Shown: positions 1 through 10,642 of the stretch, one piece after another
How the letters are laid out: each line of letters begins with the position of its first letter
How positions within the stretch are numbered: the first letter of the stretch is position 1
Assembly (NCBI GenBank): GCA_030068075.1
Contig: CM057841.1
Span: forward strand, 4,524,565 to 4,588,564
Origin: Paguma larvata
Taxonomy: Eukaryota > Chordata > Mammalia > Carnivora > Viverridae
Direction of reading: 5' to 3'
Length of the DNA stretch: 64,000 bases
Translations under genes and position numbers: made by a program
Notes under the pieces: model-generated
Told to the model about the DNA's origin: nothing
Database searches by the model: none
The model's input: only the letters and a program-made list of their open reading frames with translations

Positions 1-1000
1 CCTCCTCGCTCTCGCCTGTAGTCCTTAGAACTCACGGCTGACTTGGCCAACCCTTCATGAGCCTTTCCAAGAGGAGCCTTGGTCAGGTACTCTGAAGAAC
101 CTCTCTCAGTCTGAGCTTGTCCCGAGTCATCTCACGGTCACGTCGAGCTTATGCGGTTTGGCCAGGGAAGTCTCAGAAGGGGTGCTGTGCCCTTCTGTGT
201 GCATTTTTCCAGGGATGTTGATGTCGTTATCTGAGTTAACCGTGATCACTCGGTTAAGGCGGTGTCTGGCAGGGTTCTCCACGGTCCGGTAACTATTTTC
301 CCCTTTGTCATTAATGAATGTCGCGGGGAGGTAGTTGGAGACTACGCACAATATCCTGTTTCTCCTCAAACATTTGCCCACCAGTTATCGCGTCCACTGT
401 GGATCTTGCCTGCAGCAGAGAGCACGGTGCGGCTGCTCCGTGGTGATTTTCCCTTTCTCTTATTCCTTCTACATGTATTAACTGGAATCCTTCTGTGGGG
501 AAGAGCTGACCCATGTGCTCTCTGTATTTATTCAAGTAGTTACTTATATCAATGCCAAAGGATGGATATTTATTTTATTAACAAAAAGTAACATTACTTT
601 TTAGTGGGCGGGAAGGTCATGACCATAAATTCTCTTTGGGACATGCTACGTTGGAAAAGTCTGTAAGAAATTCGAGAAATCCAAAGGTCGCAGGTTCTAG
701 GAGAGCAGGGCTGGAGACGTCTTGTTGACTGTGGGCCAGCCTCCCTGTCCCCAGCCAGCACTGTGAATGCCTACAGAGCAGGGGCTGAGTCGGAGTCATC
801 CACATCACCACCACCAACACACGGCAGTGGTCAGAGCCTGTGCCAAATAAACGCCGCTCAGCTGAATGACGGATGGATGGGGGTGGACCCGAGTGGTGGA
901 CGGGTTACCTGTCTCCTGGATCATCACAGTGATCTAATGCCGAATTCTCTCCCTGCTTCCTGCTCCTGTTGGGATCCGGATGCCTAACGCTTTTGCATCC
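1..1000. other. Unassigned single-copy-like sequence
   Basis: I see no convincing gene or recognisable repeat here. The short ORFs have no domain, and no splice-site pair gives a sensible product. It lies left of the first exon-like remnant at 1003. Confidence 0.4.
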
Positions 1001-1002
1001 AG

Positions 1003-1017
1003 CCATTGAAGAAAAAA
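1003..1017 (+). pseudogene. Possible 15-bp exon remnant (oldest module copy)
   Basis: A pyrimidine-rich acceptor (ttttgcatccag) precedes 15 bp reading cc-att-gaa-gaa-aaa-a, followed by the donor gtaagaactgtg. Phase is 1 in and 1 out, as in the acidic mini-exons at 7320 and 11868. The donor context resembles gtgagtactgtg after 7337. This may be the tail of a third copy of the duplicated module. The exon is so short that chance is a serious alternative. Confidence 0.2.
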
Positions 1018-1159
1018 GTAAGAACTGTGTGAACACCCAAGTTTGTATTCCCATAGCTAGCTAGCTCCGCTCAGATTCCTTCCGATGTCAAGATGCCTCA
1101 GGGAATGTTGGGGGAAGATGGGACTCAAGCCGGCCACACAGGCTTTGTCTTGGGGGCGG

Positions 1160-2125
1160 GGCATAACTCTGAGTAGTCAAGGCAGGTAAATGATCCATGG
1201 AGGAATAAATAAATTAACTGAGATGGGTAATGTTAGCATTAATCCTGTTCTCTCCCTCGCTTTTGTTTTCCATGTCAATTCACTGACTCTTGGTTCTGTT
1301 GCCCTTCCAGTCAAACGTAAGTAAGTCCTGTTTCCTTCTCCCTACCTAACTAGGGAGGCCTTCAACCCAGAGAAGGGGACTGAAGGAAGCGACCAAAGTT
1401 CTGACCACCACGTTCAACCAGGGCAGATTCTGGGAGATGTTCTCGGTCCAAGCTCAGGTTCCAAACCCAGAATCTGCAGATCCCAGCGGACAAATCGATG
1501 GACCTCAGAGAGGTCGACAAGCCTTTGTAATCTTGGGTAAAGCTGAGTGTGCGTGCACGCACGAGAGAGAAAGAGAGCAGGTTACAGGTGGAGTTTTTCT
1601 GGGAATATGGACTTCATGGCTTTGATCAGATTTTCAGTTAGGATCAGTGACTCGCTCTAAAATGTACAACCAGATTGGATTGGATTCCAGGTATTCATTT
1701 GGTGAGTTTTAGACAAGAAAAATACAGTGCAGGGTGGCTAAGCCTCCCTCTTTTCCAAGTATTAACACTCCTCGTCTCCAGATCGAAAGTGGGGATGATG
1801 GCTGGTTGTTACGGAGACAGACCTTCCTTCTGCCAGCCTCCCGAAATGCAGGTGAAGGGGGAGAATTTGGAAGCCCCAGGCAACGGGGATCCTGGGGCTT
1901 TTGACTTTGGGATAAATTTGTCTCCAAAGGGGTCCAGGGCTCTTAGAATGGGCCACAGCTTCTCGTTCTGGTTCCCTAGCCCGTCTCGGGACCCATGGGG
2001 TGCCATGAGGTACGCAGGATGTCTTGACTGATTTCTCATTCTCTCTGAACCTTTACTGGGAAAATGATCCCCGCCGGCCACCGTCGGACCGCTCCTCCTG
2101 CTGCTGTCCATAGTGCTGAAAGGTA
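1160..2125 (+). repeat. Left arm of ancient tandem duplication
   Basis: This stretch aligns by eye with about 9090-10050 at a nearly constant offset. The donor-like sites at 1317 and 2123 match those at 9250 and 10048 (offsets 7933 and 7925). The ATG at 2064 matches an ACG at 9992 (offset 7928). Other shared blocks are ttttccatgtcaattc versus ttttccatattgacgtc, and aatttgtctccaaagg versus aatgtgtctccagagg. Divergence is high, so the duplication is old. Confidence 0.65.
2040..2122 (+). other. Leader-exon-like segment with donor
   Basis: Before the consensus donor gtaagact at 2123, the phase-1 frame reads a leucine run (GPLLLLLSIVLK) like a signal-peptide core, but it is closed upstream by TGA. 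A different frame opens with ATG at 2064. The duplicate at 9965-10047 has the same layout and reads LLDPLLLAAHISTVLK. It may be an alternative first exon or its remnant, but no start codon is in the hydrophobic frame. Confidence 0.25.
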
Positions 2126-2312
2126 AGACTCTTGTTCCACGTCTCTCTGGTTTGATTGCCGGTGTCAGATAGGGGTAACTTGCTGACCTGCAAAGGGTCT
2201 TTCTTCTGGCCGTCTACAGCCCAGTTCCTGATCTAGAAACATAAAAACTGAAGTACTAGAATATCTTGAAAACAAAATACCATACCTTTCCTCCCCTCCC
2301 CCAACCAAAACC

Positions 2313-2317
2313 AACAC

Positions 2318-2356
<39 letters not shown>
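2313..2356. repeat. (CA)n microsatellite
   Basis: About 20 CA units with one CG interruption near the left end. Confidence 0.97.
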
Positions 2357-2358
<2 letters not shown>

Positions 2359-2549
2359 ATCCTAGTTGCCCAGAAATTGAGCGCATTTCCATGGTTTACA
2401 TGTGGCTGAAGGAAAACCATCAGGCTATGGAGCTAAATTCGAGTCTACGTGAAATCTAATATTTGGACAGATAGATTGATTTCCGTCTCTGCTTTCTGAG
2501 TGAGGTAGAAAAAGCCGCGTTATCATTATCTACTCGATAATCCCCGCAG

Positions 2550-2870
2550 AGGGTCTATAGGCAGCTCGGACACCTGTAACAGAACACCACAGACTGGGCG
2601 GCTCAAACAACAGTTGTCTCTCACAGTTCGAGGCTAGAAGTCCAAAATCAAGGTGCCAACCACTCAGTTCCTGGCGAGAGCCAACTCCTTGGCACCAGAC
2701 AGCTGCCTCTTGCTGTGTCCTTGCAGGGTAGAGAGGGGAACCGTAGGGCACTCATCCTATCATGGGCCTCCTACCCTCCTGACCTCATCTAAACCTAGTT
2801 ACCTCCCAAAGTCCCCACCTCCAGATGCCATTACGTTAGGGGGTTAGGTGAACTGGGGGGGACACACACA
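2550..2870 (+). repeat. Old interspersed repeat, family not assigned
   Basis: The sequence runs from 'cacagactgggcggctcaaa' through 'gttacctcccaaagtccc' to a G-run and gacacacaca. This order of blocks is typical of a common ancient mammalian repeat whose family name I cannot assign with certainty. Confidence 0.45.
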
Positions 2871-2999
2871 GTCATTCGATAATAGGCGACAATCTGGAAC
2901 CAGTTCAGGGAAATGAGACCCCAGCTTCGCAACCGAGTCTGCAAGCCGAGGGGGCAGGAGGCTAAGTCAGGAAGTGAGGTGAGGACTGGTGGAGAGGGC

Positions 3000-3130
3000 A
3001 CAGGCTCAGCACCAGCCACCTCTGTGTTCAGAGCCCACATCTGCCCTTCCTCACTGGACAACCTCGGAGAAGTCACTTCACCTCTCTGTGCCTGCGTCTT
3101 GTGGTTAAATGCAGCCATGGATGTGAAATG
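3000..3130 (+). repeat. MIR-like SINE fragment
   Basis: Matches the MIR core: a few-residue 'acctcggagaagtcacttca' block followed by cctctctgtgcctg. Confidence 0.5.
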
Positions 3131-3192
3131 CTTTTTAACGCAACCTAAGAAAACCCAGTCAACAATTCTCTTTGCTTCTACCCACCCCTCTG

Positions 3193-3194
<2 letters not shown>

Positions 3195-3240
<46 letters not shown>
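3195..3240. repeat. (AC)n microsatellite
   Basis: About 23 uninterrupted AC units. Confidence 0.98.
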
Positions 3241-3242
<2 letters not shown>

Positions 3243-4142
3243 ATCTCTAACTACGAATGCAATTATTATTACTTACATCATATTACTATTTCTAACATTT
3301 ACTGAATGTTTGCCTCAGTCCAGGAATTAGGCGAAGTACCCCCACCCCTCTGTATGCATTCTTCATTATTGCCACAGCTCCAAAGGGGACATAATATCAG
3401 CATTTTGCAGAGGCATTGTGGGTTCAGTGACCGGCCCAGGACCGCCCAGTTAGTAACACGACATAGCCAGGATGTCGCATTCAACCCCATGCCAATATTC
3501 CTGATGACAGGTTACTACCCGACTACTTTCAGTTGTATGGAGGATGGTTTTGTGACCTACTCGAATCCAGACGTCTCCACTAACAAACAGTAGAATTCCT
3601 CAGTATGGAGGAAACCTCACCCCAACCCCACAATGGTTAGTAACATTCCCATTTTACGGATGAGGGTGTAGGAGGTTTACAGAGGAGATCGGAGAGGTCT
3701 GAGGTTGAATTCTCGCACTCACTCATCGGCTACATGAGGTGTCAAAAAATTACGTGCTTGCTCCTGAGCGATCTTCACTGGCAACATGGGGCCGTTGGTC
3801 TGATCTGAGGGGGCTGGTGTGAAGTCACTGGAAATTAAGACTGGGCACTGCTTTCTAGAGCTGGTAACGGGTCATCCTCCCTCTCTTCCTAGCATGGCTG
3901 AGGAATGGCCCCTGCCCCTTCCCCAGCTCACTGGAGCTCCCTCCGAAATCAAATGCGGAGACGCCAGGATCTCACAGAGGTCTGGGTCTCAGCCTCTAGC
4001 CGCCCGCCACGACCCATTGCTGACCCTACTCCCCAGCCTGTTCCTGACCCTCAGTATCTCATCTTATGTTTTGTTTTCCACCTGCGGCTCCATCTCCGCG
4101 ATCCCGCCATCTTGTACCACGTCTGTGACCTTGGCTGTCATC

Positions 4143-4182
4143 ATGCCAACTCTTCTACACGGGCTGCTACCAGGAATCCTAG
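4143..4182 (+). pseudogene. Upstream copy of leader exon (module B, exon 1)
   Basis: An ATG opens MPTLLHGLLPGIL plus one base, then the donor gtaaat at 4183. It aligns with the start exon of the downstream gene: both contain a ccaac/ccacc-cttctac block and end atcctag. The encoded peptide is a plausible hydrophobic leader. With the 27-bp exon at 4578 and the 18-bp exon at 7320 it repeats the order and phase of 10585, 10975 and 11868. It is either a decayed gene copy or an alternative 5' exon of the same gene. I call it a pseudogene because no C-terminal exons of its own are visible. Confidence 0.4.
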
Positions 4183-4577
4183 GTAAATACCATGCCACAT
4201 TCGTGATGGCTTTGGACTGTGAACTTTGGTGGGGGAACTCTGGGCATGAACTTCTGAGCATCAACTATGAGCCTGGGCCCACGCTTGGGAGATGGGAGAC
4301 CAGAGATGGATCAGATATGCTTGTCCTTGAGCAGCTCAGATGCTGGCAGAGAACAGAGACAAATAAACAGAGATTATATTAGACATGCAGGCTAGTAAAG
4401 ATGGGGACGAGGGACAGTTGTGGGTATTGAGAGAAACCCTAAAGCGTGCCTGAGGCACCATAGCCATACTTCTCAAAGAAGAGAGGTTGTTGAGTCTGCT
4501 GAGCTGGAGAAACCCATTAATCAGGAATACTTCCTTGTCTCTTATTTGCATACCTTGTGGTATATCTTCTTCCTCAG

Positions 4578-4604
4578 GTATGATGAGCAGATTGTCAACG
4601 GATG
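4578..4604 (+). pseudogene. Upstream copy of 27-bp exon (module B, exon 2)
   Basis: The acceptor ttcttcctcag and donor gtaagcagg bound exactly 27 bp, phase 1 in and 1 out. It reads (G)MMSRLSTD after joining to the exon ending at 4182. The downstream copy at 10975-11001 is also 27 bp in the same phase, and both follow the preceding exon by 330-400 bp. The residues are more polar than in the downstream copy (LLSLQVLS), so a working signal sequence is doubtful. Confidence 0.45.
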
Positions 4605-4699
4605 GTAAGCAGGAAGCCTATATCCTTACCGTGTTTCTCTTGTCTACATGGTCATGCGGACTTAACGGAGTCATTAACGTTGTTATTTATTTACTTATA

Positions 4700-5336
4700 A
4701 TAAGTATGTGATTATTAATTTGTTTATTTTATGCACTATTCATTTTGGAGGAACCATTCAGAGAGTTTCCAGTCCCATTTTGCTTCTCTGAGTTTTAAGG
4801 CGACAGAAATTTTTATTACCATATGGCGCTGCTGAACTTTCCTTGGAAATTGTTATGCTGTTGATTTATAATATTAGTGTATGCACGTGGGAGAAGTTGA
4901 GGGGGCGTAAAATAAAAGTCAGCATCTCCTCCTCATCCCATCCCAGGTCTGTCTAGAAACAGCCATGACTAGTCTCTGGCTCATTCTTAACCAGAAAGAG
5001 TCCCACGTATGTATGGATATCCTCCACTGTTGGGTTAGAGGTTATGCGTTTCAGCAGGAGAACTTGTCTCTTTCTTTCGGATCCCCGAATGACATTTCAC
5101 TGACTCTCATGTCATTTAATGGGTCTTTTCTGCTCACGGGACTTTCGTTTTCCCCTCATTTCCTCTCAGTTTTGCTTTGGTTCCTGTGTATGCCGTTGTG
5201 AGCAATGCTACAACATCCTTGCGATTTTTTGCTTTTCTTGCTTTTCTCACGTTTGATGTACTTATGAGTGAGATACACTCCTAACAGGGAAATGGCGGGG
5301 GCAGAGGGCACTGGCATTTAACATTTGGACAAAGGA
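4700..5336 (-). repeat. Probable degraded LINE-1 3' part
   Basis: Contains tgtgagcaatgctacaacat-like text and, after two inserted SINEs, 'acattcccaccagtgg' near 5830, both typical of antisense LINE-1 3' sequence. Highly diverged, so only tentatively assigned. Confidence 0.35.
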
Positions 5337-5546
5337 GGGGCGCCTGGGTGGCTGAGTCAGCTGAGCGTCTGACTCTTGGTTTCGACCCAGGTCGTGATCT
5401 CATGGTTCATGGGCTCAAGCCCCGCGTTTGGCTCTGCGCTCACAGCTGAGAGCCTGGAGCCTGCTTCCAATTCTGTATCTCCCTCTCTCTCTCTCTGCCC
5501 CTCCTCTGCTTGTGCTCTTTCTCTCTCTCTCAAAAATAAATACATA
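5337..5546 (+). repeat. Carnivore tRNA-Lys SINE
   Basis: Full-length: head ggggcgcctgggtggctgag, CT-rich tract, tail caaaaataaataca. A second SINE follows directly. Confidence 0.95.
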
Positions 5547-5805
5547 GGGGCACCTGAGTGGCTCAGTTGGTTAAGTGTCCGACTTCAGCTCAGGTCATGA
5601 TCTCACAGTCTGTGAGTTCAAGCCCCATGTCGGGCTCTGTGCTGACAGCTCAGTGCCTAGAGCCTGCTTCCGATTCTCTGTCTCCCTCTCTCTCTGCCCT
5701 TCCTCTGCTCGTGCTCTGTCTCTATCTCTCTCTCTCATAAATAAACACTTAAAAATTTTTTTAAAAATAAATACAAAAATAAGCATTAAAAATAAAATAA
5801 AATTC
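5547..5805 (+). repeat. Carnivore tRNA-Lys SINE, inserted in the tail of the previous one
   Basis: Head ggggcacctgagtggctcag starts in the A-rich tail of the preceding copy. Its own tail is a long A/T-rich tract to about 5805. Confidence 0.95.
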
Positions 5806-7319
5806 GGACAGAGGATTAACAGATTTACATTCCCACCAGTGGCCCACAAGAATGCTTATTTCTCCACGTGTTTGGCCACACAGGGAATTATGTAACTTTT
5901 TGATTTTTCAACGATGGAATGGCTGAAAGAAAACGGGTCCCCGTTTTGTACAAATAGGGAGCCTGGACATCAGCAGGGGTTCTTTCCTTCTCTTCTTCCC
6001 TTCCTCCCGCGCTACCTGCGGGGTGGATAATTCAGCTCTCCCTAACTCTTGTCCTCAGATAACCCATTCATGTCAGCCCTCTGTGGACCAGGCCACGCTC
6101 CTTGGAAGGGCAGCCGCACTTTATGAAAAAGCAAAATGTGCTTCTTGCTCCACGTGCCACGCACCTGCCGTGAAGCTGGAGATCGATGTAATAAGGCCAT
6201 TATTAGGCATAATACCTCCAGCCCGAGTCACAGACTCAGGGCTGGGGATCATGTGACCCAGCATGCAGCTGGGGACACCGAGGTCCACGAAGAAGCAGAG
6301 TGTCAGGCTAAAGTGGCAACTAACGAAAGTTTCATTAAGCACCTTAAAAAAGCCCAGTGTGTTTTCAGGGCTCTGCGTGCATTGTTTCTTTAGCTCTCAG
6401 AACAGAGGTGGATGCCATCGGAATCTAAAGCGACCCCGTTTGCCTAGGACATTCCCAGTTTTAGCATTAAAACTCTTCCTCCTGGGAACCCCTTCGGTCC
6501 TGGGCAAGCCAGAATGCCTGGTCATCCTGTCATAATTCCATTTATGTGACAAGCACATTGAGGCACAGAGAGGTGGGGTAAGTTGCTGAAGATCACAAAG
6601 CTAATACTAATTAAAGCTAATCGAGCTGAGATTTGGACATGGGTCCAAACCTTTCCGCGCTGCATCGCTGTTCTCAGGGTGAACTCTGAGGGCTTTCAAA
6701 TCGCCGACACGGCTCTTGTCCCGTGGTCTTCTTACCCCATCGTGCCCCTGTGTGGGGCCGGGGCGGGGTGCAGTCTCTTGCAATCGTTCCAAAGCCCTGC
6801 CCCCGCCCCCAGGACCATTCGCATGCTCTTCCCTCTGCCAGGGATGCTCTTCTCTCTCTGCTCCCAAATGTCATCGCCTGGTTAACCCCAGTCATGTTTC
6901 AGATTTCAGGCACAGCAACGATGCCGCCAAGGCGCCTTCCCAGGCACCCCAGCAAGGTCAGCAACCACCACCCGCTCACAGGCTTCCCCCGTACCCTGCA
7001 GGCGTACCCAAACACACTCGCCCTGTGCTCCATAGATGACCCTTGTCACTGCTTCTCTGAGCATGGGGACCTTGCCTGCTTTGCTGTCCGTGTGTCCTCA
7101 CATAGTAGATGCTCCGTCAAGATTTGCGGAAGAGAAAGACGGGCCGCACAGTAGAGTCTGAGTCTACTGCCTCATGTCCAGTAGTCCTTCCACCTCTGCT
7201 CTCTTCTGACCGGTCAGGGACACTTCTTTGGACACTTCTAGGATCCCAGTCTTAATGCCTATGTCTCTCTCTACCCTGCACCTCCATCGGAACCTGGCTG
7301 CCCGCATTCTCTCCTCCAG
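5806..7319. other. Unassigned intronic or intergenic stretch
   Basis: Old repeat debris: MIR-like text near 6340-6620 and L2-like text near 6930-7140 (tctctgagcatggggacctt). No exon is supported. Confidence 0.4.
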
Positions 7320-7337
7320 ATAGGACAGAAGAAGAAA
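7320..7337 (+). pseudogene. Upstream copy of acidic mini-exon (module B, exon 3)
   Basis: The acceptor attctctcctccag and donor gtgagt bound 18 bp reading (D)-RTEEE plus one base, phase 1 in and 1 out. It resembles the 27-bp exon at 11868 (EETNDCKEE) with a 9-bp in-frame deletion. Its outgoing phase would allow splicing to the exon at 16650, where a|tg would give Met. Confidence 0.35.
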
Positions 7338-7984
7338 GTGAGTACTGTGACCGTCTCGACTTTGTGTCCTTGCAATCACATTCTTGTAATGCTCCCTGGG
7401 CCTTGAAGTTCCTTAACAATTCTGGGAAAAGGCGGGTCCAGACCCTGGTGTTTAGACGTTGGCCTGGGGACAGGAGCATAATCAGTACAGACTCCACGGA
7501 AGGACCTGAGCCGCGGTGTCCTGCCGGATGCTTAACAGCTGCCTCTTGGGGGAAGGGTGGGTGGGGAAGGGATCACCTCTACTGCTCCTCCAAGCCAAAG
7601 ACTTGTCCTAGAAAAAGGTCTGGGCCACGGTTGGGCTACACAAATGTTTCTTAAAGGAAAAGCGCGTTCCTTACAACTGCTAACGCATGGCGTGTTTGCT
7701 AATTGGAAGGAGTCAAAGAGAAACAATATTGGAGCTTCTGTCTCTGTCATATTAGTGAATTCTCGTAACGGCACTGTGAGCCAGATGGAGCCTAGGTTAG
7801 AAGAGGTGGTTCCCCAAACGAGGTGATCATCAGAAACCTGACAAAACAAAACACACACTTCTGTGTTCCGCCGGCAGTTTTGGCGTGAGAATACCAAGGG
7901 GAGCGCGGCCTGGAAATCTGCTCTTGGAAGAGGTTTCTCAGGTGATGCGATTCAGATGGTTTGGGAACCTTGAGCTAAAGCAGG

Positions 7985-8195
7985 AGTTGGCAAACTACAA
8001 TCTGGCTTGCTGCCTGTTGTTTTTTTAAATAAAGTTTTATTGACACCTAGTTACACACATCCATTTATGTATCCTCTGTGGCTGAGTTCTCGCTGGCACA
8101 GCAGTTGAGTAGTCATACTCAGATTGCGTGGCCCACAAAGCTTAAAATAGCTACTCTCTGGCTCTTTATAGAAGATATTTGTTGACCTCTGAGAC
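7985..8195 (+). repeat. Non-autonomous hAT-like DNA transposon
   Basis: Begins with gagttggcaaactacaatctgg and ends with atttgttgacctctg, an inverted-terminal layout. The internal 'aaataaagttttattgacac' block is typical of a common old hAT family. Subfamily not assigned. Confidence 0.6.
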
Positions 8196-8217
8196 TTCGT
8201 TTAAAATTAAGAGCCCT

Positions 8218-8463
8218 GGGGCGCCTGGGTGGCTCAGTTGGTTAAGTGGCCGACTTCGGCTCAGGTCATGATCTCATGGTTTGCAGTCCATGAGTTCAAG
8301 TCCCGCATCGGGCTCTGTGCTGACAGCTCAGAGCCTGGGGCCTGCTTCGGATTCTGTGTCTCCCTCTCTCTCTGCCCCACCCCTGTTCATGCTCTGTCCC
8401 TCTCTGTCTCTCAAAAAATGAATAAACTTTTAAAAAAATAAATAAATAAATAAATAAAAAATA
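8218..8463 (+). repeat. Carnivore tRNA-Lys SINE
   Basis: Full-length copy with a long (AAAT)n tail. Confidence 0.95.
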
Positions 8464-9089
8464 AAATAAAATTAAGAGCCCAGCTCAGATCGACCTAAGG
8501 AATCAGGACATCTGGGGCGGAGCGTGAAGCTCCTTGTGCGTAACGAGCTTCCCAGGTGTTGATTCTTAATACCCATATGGACCCGCCAACTTCAACTCAA
8601 CACGCAGAATGTTAGGCCCTTCATAATTTGTGGGGGTGAAGCAGACAAATAAAGAAGTAGTGCTTTTCCCTCCGTCTCCAGTATCGGTCTCGGGTCCCGC
8701 GTCTGCCCTCCCCTGGAGATGGAGAGGCAGTGAGTCACTGGTATCTACCTGCACTGGTCACTGTGTGGCTCTCCTAGACACTTTAGCGACTGTGTGAATC
8801 TCCCTTCTTTCACTTATAAGGCAAGGTGGTGATGTCCTTATTATTTTAAGATAGCTTCACTATGACCGTGAGATAGATAAGTATTTCATAAAATACAATT
8901 TAAAAATGCACCCAAACCCCTGGTGAAATCTGAGTATGTTCTACAGTTCAGCTACTGATACCGTGCCAACGTCAACTTGACTGGTTTTGATAAAGTCCTG
9001 TGGTCATGTAAGCTGCCACCATTGGGAGAAGCCGATGGTGGTTACACGGGACCCCTCTGTACTATTCTCGCAATATTTTGTGAGTCTAT

Positions 9090-10050
9090 GAATAGTACAC
9101 TATAAAAGTTAAAAGACAACTTTAAAGATTATTTAATGAAGGAATCACGGAGTGTACTTGGGGAAGTATTAATGTTACCCTACTCTCTGGCTCACTCTTT
9201 TCCATATTGACGTCCTGACTTCTGGCTCTGCGGTGGCCTACAGTAAAAGGTAAGTTAGTTTTCCCTTTTCTGTGGGTAACTGCGGTGTGTTTGGGTGCTC
9301 TGAAGTGTAGAAAACAAGAAAGAGAAGGGGATCTTTGCTCTCCTCGATTCAGGGACCGGGTCGAGAGAGACCTCCGCTAAAGGAGGTCGCCATCCACTGT
9401 CCCCACCCACCTCTGAAGGAGGCTCAGGACGGGCCGCCTGAGGCTGCAGGGAAAGCTGAGAGGGTGTCTGGGGCTCAGGTGGGTGGAGGCTGCAGGTACG
9501 CCTGGGTGTGTGAGCACATATGCGTGTAAAGTCCCCGATATCATCAGACTCTCAAAAGCCAAAGACCACTGCCTTAGAATACAGGGCGGATTGAGTTGTG
9601 TGTGTGTGTGGAGAGAGCTACTAGAGAAGGAGAACTGAGGGTGCAGCCTACCCTTTCCTCCACCTGTCTCCCTCCGGGCCCTCAGGAGAGAGATGAGATT
9701 TAAAAAGAAAAAAAGGGCAAGGGGATCCTTTGCTGTTAATCCTCCTAATCTCTGGGGGACGGTGAATCCCCCAGGAAAATGGGATTCTGGCCACCTGGAC
9801 AAATGTGTCTCCAGAGGGCATAAGTGTAAGCAGAAGCGACCCACCCTGGCCCCCAGCGCACCCCATGAAATCTGGGGGGTGCTCTCCTTTCTCTCCTACG
9901 GGAGGGCTTCTTTCGAGAACCATCAGGGTGGGGCGAGCTAAGAAGCAGCCATTAACACCTCCTTCGTCTTCTCTGTTTCCGTCGCTGCCCAACGACCCCT
10001 ACTGGATCCTCTGCTCCTCGCTGCTCACATCTCAACAGTACTGAAACGTA
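9090..10050 (+). repeat. Right arm of ancient tandem duplication
   Basis: Pairs with 1160-2125 at an offset near 7.93 kb. It ends at the donor-like site at 10048, where the hydrophobic phase-1 frame reads LLDPLLLAAHISTVLK. The start codon seen at 2064 in the left arm is ACG here (9992-9994). Confidence 0.65.
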
Positions 10051-10584
10051 AGGTTCTCATTTCCCACTGCCCCACCGCCCGCCCTGTTCCCTTTCCTGTC
10101 TCTGCTAAGGGGTCCATTCCGAGCCAGGGATCAATTCTCAGAGAATTTTTTTTTTTTAACCCAGGGACTTGAAAAACTAGCTATACTACTTAGACTTTCA
10201 AAAAGGTGGGGTATCCTGTGGGAACCAAGTCAGGGTTCCCCACAACTTGTTCACAAAGTAGGCATCATGCACCCGAAGTGTGTGAGGTGCCGACAACATG
10301 GGGACACTAAATACGTGGCGAGAGATGGTGGCTGTCTGCCCAGCCGAACCCTGACCCGACGCAAGTCCCTTAAGCTCTTTGAGTTCCTCTCTGACCCAGA
10401 CACTGAGGCTTTCGAAGGTCTCCCCTGTTCGCTGCCAAGTCCTAACTGGTCACCACAAGCCGCCTGAGCTCTGCTCTCATGTGCTTCCTGTCTCTCCATT
10501 TTCTGACCTGGTGATTTGTTTCCTCCTCATGGCCCCATCTCTCATGCCCCCTTGGGCTCCACACTCTGGACCTTGTCTGCCCCC

Positions 10585-10642
10585 ATGGACTTGCCTCCTG
10601 GGACCACCCTTCTACCTGGATGGGTGACATCAGAGATCCTAG
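10585..10642 (+). CDS. Unnamed gene, exon 1 (start exon)
   Basis: Encodes MDLPPGTTLLPGWVTSEIL plus the first base of Gly. Donor gtaagaat at 10643. The frame is open further upstream to an ATG near 10516, so a longer N-terminus is possible. Homologous to 4143-4182. Confidence 0.5.

Larger units (their letters stand above)
2125..4140. other. Repeat-rich spacer between leader modules
   Basis: Holds two CA microsatellites, an old interspersed repeat near 2550-2870 and MIR-like sequence near 3000-3130. The remainder is unassigned. No exon is supported. Confidence 0.5.
7338..9089. other. Spacer between module B and module C
   Basis: Contains a DNA-transposon fragment (7985-8195), a SINE (8218-8463) and an L1-like 3' fragment near 8960-9110. 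I find no copy of the C-terminal exons here, which is the main argument against module B being a complete gene. Confidence 0.5.

Noticed and set aside
9600..9615. Short GT runs and other direct repeats as a CRISPR-like array
   Set aside because: Simple microsatellites in a mammalian genome. No regular repeat-spacer structure anywhere in the window.
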